Below are positions 60,323 to 64,000 of a DNA stretch of 64,000 bases, in pieces; position 1 is the first letter of the stretch, and every line of letters begins with the position of its first letter. This DNA comes from an uncultured Bacteroidales bacterium (GTDB lineage Bacteria > Bacteroidota > Bacteroidia > Bacteroidales > P3). Position numbers and translations under genes: made by a program. The DNA is taken from contig CAJOFL010000002.1 in assembly GCA_905233895.1 (NCBI GenBank), forward strand, positions 49,796-113,795, written 5' to 3'. Under the pieces are notes generated by a model. It searched no databases. It was not told the origin of the DNA and worked only from the letters and a program-made list of their open reading frames with translations.

Positions 60323-60667
60323 ATGAGAGATTTTGACAAACAACTGGGACGATACAGCGACGAGCTGAAGAATGCCCGCTGCCCTTACAGCGATGCCGAA
60401 CTGGACAGGGAAATCCGCAGCGTGGTGTGGAACGAAAATATTATCCCGAGCGAACTACAGGTAAGACGCACACATACCAAATGGCTCTGGTCTTCTGTGG
60501 CCGCTGCCGCCTGCCTCGCGGCTGTGCTGATACCTTTGAATATGCCTATCCGAGCCAATGGCAGCATCGCCTCGGTGGAGATCGATGGCGAGCATCTCTA
60601 CTTTGCCTGCAACAATGGCTGCTCGCCCGAAGGCACCTTGGAAACCTTTAAAACCATAATAAGATGA
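60323..60667 (+). CDS. Membrane protein, probable anti-sigma factor
   Basis: 114 residues. A cytoplasmic N-terminus (MRDFDKQLGRYSDELKNARCPYSDAELDREI) precedes one membrane helix (residues about 54-74, WLWSSVAAAACLAAVLIPLNM). A short outer part with two Cys follows (YFACNNGCSPEGTLETF). Size, topology and position next to an ECF sigma gene suggest an anti-sigma partner. No ZAS-type HxxxCxxC zinc motif is present, so the mechanism would differ from zinc anti-sigma factors. It overlaps the next gene (ATGA). Confidence 0.7.
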   Translation: MRDFDKQLGRYSDELKNARCPYSDAELDREIRSVVWNENIIPSELQVRRTHTKWLWSSVAAAACLAAVLIPLNMPIRANGSIASVEIDGEHLYFACNNGCSPEGTLETFKTIIR

Positions 60668-61347
60668 AACGACTGATACTCCCATTTTTGATGCTCCTGC
60701 TGGCCGCCTGCCAACGCGAAGCCGACCTGCCTGAGGCTACCTCGGCGGCGAAGGAGGTCTATTTGCAATATGCCGACCGAAAGGACATGACGGTGGCCAT
60801 GATCGGCGACTATCAAGGCTACAACGCCGTCATGCTTCAGGCGCAGAATGCCGAGGGCTGGCTGCGGCTGTGTGAGGAGTTTGGTGTCGGCAAGCATGTG
60901 GATGCCGCCGCGTTGGATTCCGTCAAGGTCTCATCGCTCAAGAGTGCATCCTTCAATGCCGACTCCCTGCGCTTCTGCGGCAATCTGGACTCCCTGCCGC
61001 TCCAAGGCTCTGTCGGTGATATCTTCGCAGACCTCCTCGACTCGCTGGTGCGCAGCAAGACCGGCGGCGGCATATTTGACACCGCCTACTCATACGTCCA
61101 CAGTGAGCACTGGGACAATGGCGTGCTGGTCGACTCCTCGACCAACGTCAGCGGCCACCCCTCCAACGGCGGCCACAACTTCCCAATAGCGCCCCCGATA
61201 GACCGCCTCCTCCGCACCGCCACAGAGCACGGCAACCGCGGCTACCTCCTCCACGACGATAGCCCCAGCCTCACTCTCTGGCTCTTCTTCTACAGCACCA
61301 AGGAAGAACTTTCACAAATCATAAACACAATAACATTAACACATTAA
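60664..61347 (+). CDS. Lipoprotein of the sigma cassette, copy 1
   Basis: 227 residues with lipobox LLLAAC (MKRLILPFLMLLLAACQRE). It begins ATSAAKEVYLQYADRKDMTVAMIGDY, which aligns with SAREIYNRYALRRGYTTKIKHSQG-type sequence of the next protein, and both continue with an AKN/AQNAE-W-LxLxEE block. No known domain is recognised (perhaps DUF4252-like). An envelope location follows from the lipobox. It is coupled to the anti-sigma-like gene by a 4-bp overlap. Confidence 0.75.
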   Translation: MKRLILPFLMLLLAACQREADLPEATSAAKEVYLQYADRKDMTVAMIGDYQGYNAVMLQAQNAEGWLRLCEEFGVGKHVDAAALDSVKVSSLKSASFNADSLRFCGNLDSLPLQGSVGDIFADLLDSLVRSKTGGGIFDTAYSYVHSEHWDNGVLVDSSTNVSGHPSNGGHNFPIAPPIDRLLRTATEHGNRGYLLHDDSPSLTLWLFFYSTKEELSQIINTITLTH

Positions 61348-61353
61348 ACAACA

Positions 61354-62037
61354 ATGAAACGTATCTTTATTGCAATGCTGCTCGTGCTGGCTGGATGCCA
61401 GTGGGCAGCGGCCGCGACCGACGACTCGACAGCGGCCCGTGAAATCTACAACCGTTACGCCTTGCGCCGGGGTTACACGACCAAAATCAAACACAGCCAG
61501 GGAGTCTCCCTTGTGTGGATAACAGCCAAGAACGATGCCAAATGGAAGGCACTGAAGGAGGAGCTTTCCCCGCTCGGCACCGACAGCCTCGTCAGTCAGG
61601 CACTCCAGCTGTCAGGTCTGCCCGACACTAACTCCGCCGCCAAGGTCAGCTCCACCTCGCACAGCATCTCCATGGTGCATACCGCCGCCGACAGTTCGGC
61701 CATCGGCAATGTGATAAGCGCCATGCTGCCCGCTGGCGCGCGCCATATACTGCCCGAAGTGAAGTATGACAGCGCAGTGGCGGTGACCAAGACCGTCGTG
61801 TACGAGAACGGCAAGCTGAAGGAAGAAAAGACCGAGGTGAAGACCGACGAGCAGCTCGACGACTGTAGAGCCAAGCTACTGGAGAATGTACTGGTGAAAA
61901 ACGCCGCCAAACATGTAGGCACCGGCCACATCATGGTAGCCAACGACGACGAGCGCATTGTATGCATCTGCTTCTACGCCTCTGGCGAAGACCTCCTCAG
62001 CCTTGTCTTCCTCGCCACCGCCCTGCTGGGCAAATAA
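61354..62037 (+). CDS. Lipoprotein of the sigma cassette, copy 2
   Basis: 227 residues with lipobox LVLAGC (MKRIFIAMLLVLAGCQWAA). A paralogue of the preceding protein: same length, AAREIYNRYALRRGY, LVWITAKNDAKWKALKEEL, and the same C-terminal order with hydrophobic end CFYASGEDLLSLVFLAT. A Glu/Lys hairpin region (YENGKLKEEKTEVKTDEQL) is specific to this copy. Lies 6 bp after copy 1. Function unknown; probably an output or sensor of the sigma cassette. Confidence 0.75.
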   Translation: MKRIFIAMLLVLAGCQWAAAATDDSTAAREIYNRYALRRGYTTKIKHSQGVSLVWITAKNDAKWKALKEELSPLGTDSLVSQALQLSGLPDTNSAAKVSSTSHSISMVHTAADSSAIGNVISAMLPAGARHILPEVKYDSAVAVTKTVVYENGKLKEEKTEVKTDEQLDDCRAKLLENVLVKNAAKHVGTGHIMVANDDERIVCICFYASGEDLLSLVFLATALLGK

Positions 62038-62133
62038 CAGTTACTCTCCGAAAAAAGTTTTCTGGTAAGCCTGCGTGCATCTTGTTAAAATAATGTTAAA
62101 GCAAGCAACATTCTGTAAGATTTGAGCACCTTT

Positions 62134-62141
62134 TGCGTCTA
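62134..62141 (+). promoter_or_regulatory. ECF-type -10 box (TGCGTCTA) before the chimeric gene
   Basis: TGCGTCTACTATAT at 62134-62147, 28 bp upstream of the ATG at 62169; same box as before the sigma gene. The upstream TGTAAG at 62114-62119 could be the -35 (spacing 16 to CGTCTA). Confidence 0.5.
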
Positions 62142-62168
62142 CTATATAGAACTACAAAAACGACATTT

Positions 62169-62408
62169 ATGCAAAGGACAAAACTGACAATCGTAATGCT
62201 GGCCGCCGTGCTGCTGTTTTCGGGATGTATGATGGAGAGACCCACGGTGAAGAACTACCGCAGGGTATCTGCCATGCCGGAACTCACCCCCGTCACTGTG
62301 GAGCAGTTGCGGCAGCTCATAGCCGCCGACTCTGTCGTCACCAAGGACGTGCCTGCCAACATGGTGGTGGCCGGCACGCCCGCCAAAGTGAAGAGGGGCA
62401 TCCAGTGA
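62169..62408 (+). pseudogene. Chimera of a lipoprotein N-terminus and an acetyltransferase C-terminus
   Basis: 79 codons. The front MQRTKLTIVMLAAVLLFSGC is a lipoprotein signal, followed by YRRVSAMPELTPVTVEQLRQLI, the pre-domain of a secreted thioredoxin-like or similar lipoprotein. The end DSVVTKDVPANMVVAGTPAKV is the hallmark C-terminus of hexapeptide-repeat O-acetyltransferases (GSVVTKDVP...G.PAKV). The repeat coil and active site of the acetyltransferase are absent. The frame is open, so a small exported fusion could still be made, but a deletion scar is the simplest reading. The joint is near ADSVV (residue 54). Confidence 0.7.
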
Positions 62409-62423
62409 GCTAAGAACTAAGAG

Positions 62424-62492
62424 AATGTGTTAATGTGTTAGTCGCTGACGCATCAAAGATTAACGAATTAACGAATTAACACATTAACGAAT
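62424..62492. repeat. 8-bp array (ATTAACGA) with inverted start
   Basis: AATGTGTTAATGTGTTAG (62424-62441) faces ATTAACGA, ATTAACGA, ATTAACAC, ATTAACGA, ATT (62459-62492). Between genes, directly upstream of the next promoter. Confidence 0.7.
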
Positions 62493-62498
62493 TTTTTT

Positions 62499-62514
62499 CG
62501 TATATTTGTATACG
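62499..62514 (+). promoter_or_regulatory. -7 element TATATTTG inside a palindrome
   Basis: CGTATA-TTTG-TATACG contains TATATTTG (62501-62508). A leader of about 130 nt precedes the ATG at 62643. The palindrome over the box could be a repressor site. Confidence 0.5.
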
Positions 62515-62642
62515 AAAAACAGGATATGTACATACCGTCAAACCCCTGTTTTTCCGCTTGGTAGAGCGGACAACTCCACATGGTTTTATTAACAAAAATA
62601 CAACAAGACATGAAACAAAACATGCGGGGATTCTATTTCACA

Positions 62643-63602
62643 ATGAAGAAAACAATGATTTGGGCAATATGCCTGTTGAGCCTTACCGCCTGCGCTCAAA
62701 GAAACGGTGGAGAGGATAAATCAAACGACAAAGGTCCACGTTTCGGAGGTGGAGGCATGATGATGAACTCTAAAGAGAACGATTCTTTGTTTGTCGCCTT
62801 AAAGAACGAGACCTTGGGGAAGTTTCGGCAGTTCACCTTCGTGGATGCTGTGACAGGCAATACCATGCAATACAATCTTCTTATCCCAGATGGTTATGAT
62901 GGGGAAACATGTTATCCTTTGGTGCTTTTCATGGCCGATGCAAGCACCGTGGGAAAGGATGTGACCACCCCACTCACCCAGGGCTATGGGGCTCTTGAGT
63001 TTGCCTCTGACCGTGACCAGCAGAAGCACCCCTCTTTTGTTTTGGTTCCGCAATATACCGATTGGGCTGTGCAGGATGACTGGAGCACCTCCGACGAGGT
63101 GGAGATGACCATCCGTCTGTTGCAATATGTATGCAAAGAGTATAAGGTCGACCAAAGACGACTTTACACAACTGGCCAATCGATGGGTGGCATGATGTCC
63201 TTCTATTTCAACATCGCCCATCCCGACCTATTTGCTGCTTCGCTGTTTGTCAGCAGCCAATGGGACACATCGAAGATGAAAGACTTTGGCAAGCGCAAGT
63301 TCTTCTACATAGTGGCTGGCGGTGACGAAAAGGCATCGGGAGGCATGAGAGAACTGACCGAGGTGCTGAAAAAACAAAACGCCCATATCGACTCTGCCTC
63401 ATGGAGCGCCAAGTTGCCCCCATCAGAGCAGGAACGTCTGGCAGAAGCCTTGATAACCAAGGGAGGCAACATCAACTTTATTTGTTTCGAGAAAGGTACG
63501 GTGCTCCCTGAATCCGGACAGGGCATGGAACACATGGCCTCTTTCGACTTTGGATACAAGATTGCCGCCGTCCGTGACTGGCTGTTTGAGCAAAGCAAAT
63601 AA
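62643..63602 (+). CDS. Lipoprotein esterase, alpha/beta-hydrolase fold
   Basis: 319 residues. Lipoprotein signal MKKTMIWAICLLSLTAC, then a Gly/Met-rich stretch (GPRFGGGGMMMNS). The hydrolase fold has MQYNLLIPDGYDGETCYPLVLFMADAS, nucleophile elbow TTGQSMGGMMS (GxSxG), and C-terminal His in GMEHMASFDFGYK. It resembles feruloyl-esterase or depolymerase-like proteins of polysaccharide degraders; the substrate is not readable. The start is at 62643, because earlier Met codons give no signal peptide. Confidence 0.83.
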   Translation: MKKTMIWAICLLSLTACAQRNGGEDKSNDKGPRFGGGGMMMNSKENDSLFVALKNETLGKFRQFTFVDAVTGNTMQYNLLIPDGYDGETCYPLVLFMADASTVGKDVTTPLTQGYGALEFASDRDQQKHPSFVLVPQYTDWAVQDDWSTSDEVEMTIRLLQYVCKEYKVDQRRLYTTGQSMGGMMSFYFNIAHPDLFAASLFVSSQWDTSKMKDFGKRKFFYIVAGGDEKASGGMRELTEVLKKQNAHIDSASWSAKLPPSEQERLAEALITKGGNINFICFEKGTVLPESGQGMEHMASFDFGYKIAAVRDWLFEQSK

Positions 63603-63683
63603 TCACCCCCTCTGCCACACCTCCGATGACACAATATTTCTTGAATCTCAGCGTTAAAGTAAAGTGATTAAAAAACGATAAAT

Positions 63684-63965
63684 ATGATACGGTTGAATTG
63701 TTTTTTCCAAGCCAATGACAGCGAGCAGTACAAGACCGCCCTGCAGGCGGCTATAGCCCTTACCGAGCTGTCTCAGAAACACGAGGGATGCATCGCCTAC
63801 GATGTGTTCCAAAGTGCCACCCGACCGGATGTGTTCATGATTTGCGAGACATGGAAGGACCCCGCGTCGCTTGACAAGCATTCCGCCACGCCAGAGTTTA
63901 AGAAATACTCGCCCATGATGCGCCAATGCGGGCAGATGAAAGTAGAGAAATTCAACAATGCCTGA
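63684..63965 (+). CDS. ABM-family monooxygenase (quinol monooxygenase-like)
   Basis: 93 residues. ABM dimer-fold pattern: MIRLNCFFQANDSEQYKTALQAAIALTELSQKHEGCIAYDVFQSATRPDVFMICETWKD, with the EGCIAYD and ICETWKD strands and a final LDKHSATPEFKKY helix (HxxxPxF). Such small cofactor-independent enzymes oxidise quinols or polyketides, or act on reactive species. It stands alone at the right end, after an 81-bp spacer. Confidence 0.85.
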   Translation: MIRLNCFFQANDSEQYKTALQAAIALTELSQKHEGCIAYDVFQSATRPDVFMICETWKDPASLDKHSATPEFKKYSPMMRQCGQMKVEKFNNA

Positions 63966-64000
63966 CCATAAAGCGCATGAGACACACGATGAACTTGATA

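Noticed and set aside
62550..62575. GGTAGAGCGGACAAC resembling a tRNA D-arm
   Set aside because: No acceptor, anticodon or T-arm around it; probably chance, possibly an old tRNA scar.
1..64000. CRISPR arrays, insertion sequences, prophage or integrase genes
   Set aside because: No regularly spaced repeats with unique spacers, no transposase or integrase motifs seen; the tandem arrays have no spacers.

Overview
The window looks like a chromosomal segment of a Bacteroidales (Bacteroidota) bacterium with moderately GC-rich coding DNA. Four kinds of evidence support this. Genes are repeatedly preceded by the Bacteroidota -7 element TAnnTTTG (often TATCTTTG, TATTTTTG or TACTTTTG), and several have TTTG 18-20 bp upstream. 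A PorX-type response regulator with a PglZ domain is present. BamD, an Rpb6-like RNA polymerase omega subunit and CoaBC sit next to each other. The etfB-etfA-acyl-CoA dehydrogenase set and many secreted or outer-membrane proteins of Bacteroidales type are also found. No phage, insertion sequence or CRISPR array was seen.

Layout. 0-5 kb (minus): secreted protein, uvrA, small membrane protein, and the 5' end of mnmE, which runs off the left edge. 5.4-10.4 kb: porX (minus) and mfd (plus), divergent. 10.4-17.7 kb (minus): PepSY-like secreted protein, purA, then etfB-etfA-acyl-CoA dehydrogenase-secreted protein as one run. 17.8 kb: tRNA-Gln. 18-20.7 kb: TonB-receptor-like outer-membrane barrel. 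21-39.5 kb (plus): bamD-rpoZ-coaBC-mltD-uvrA, plsC-like, purL, TfoX-like gene, a frameshifted secreted protein, pepD, a MORN-type protein, mtaB-thioesterase-tex.

39.5-47.4 kb (minus) is an accessory island. It holds a Doc/Fic-RhuM protein, a WYL regulator, a DEDDh exonuclease, two tandem small paralogues, a coiled-coil protein, a HEPN protein, a possible uracil-DNA-glycosylase-like protein, two near-identical PLD-family proteins, and degraded fragments of island genes. Three of its transcription units share a 19-bp palindrome placed exactly 9 bp upstream of the -7 box. 47.4-50.4 kb (minus): U32 peptidase, esterase, outer-membrane lipoprotein. 50.7-59.3 kb (plus): class II aldolase, sppA-folP-cdaA, M16 protease, NAD(P)HX dehydratase. 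59.4 kb: tRNA-Asn and a candidate small RNA. 59.8-62.4 kb: an ECF sigma cassette with an anti-sigma-like protein, two paralogous lipoproteins and a chimeric lipoprotein remnant. 62.6-64 kb: lipoprotein esterase and an ABM-family monooxygenase.

Two signals are not explained by ordinary annotation. The first is the island's shared promoter palindrome, together with repeated PLD 3' ends followed by different cargo genes, which suggests cassette exchange behind conserved borders. The second is a genome-wide habit of degenerate 7-, 8-, 9- and 11-bp tandem arrays. They occur between genes and also in frame inside conserved enzymes (UvrA, PurL, PorX, MtaB, SppA, FolP, NAD(P)HX dehydratase).
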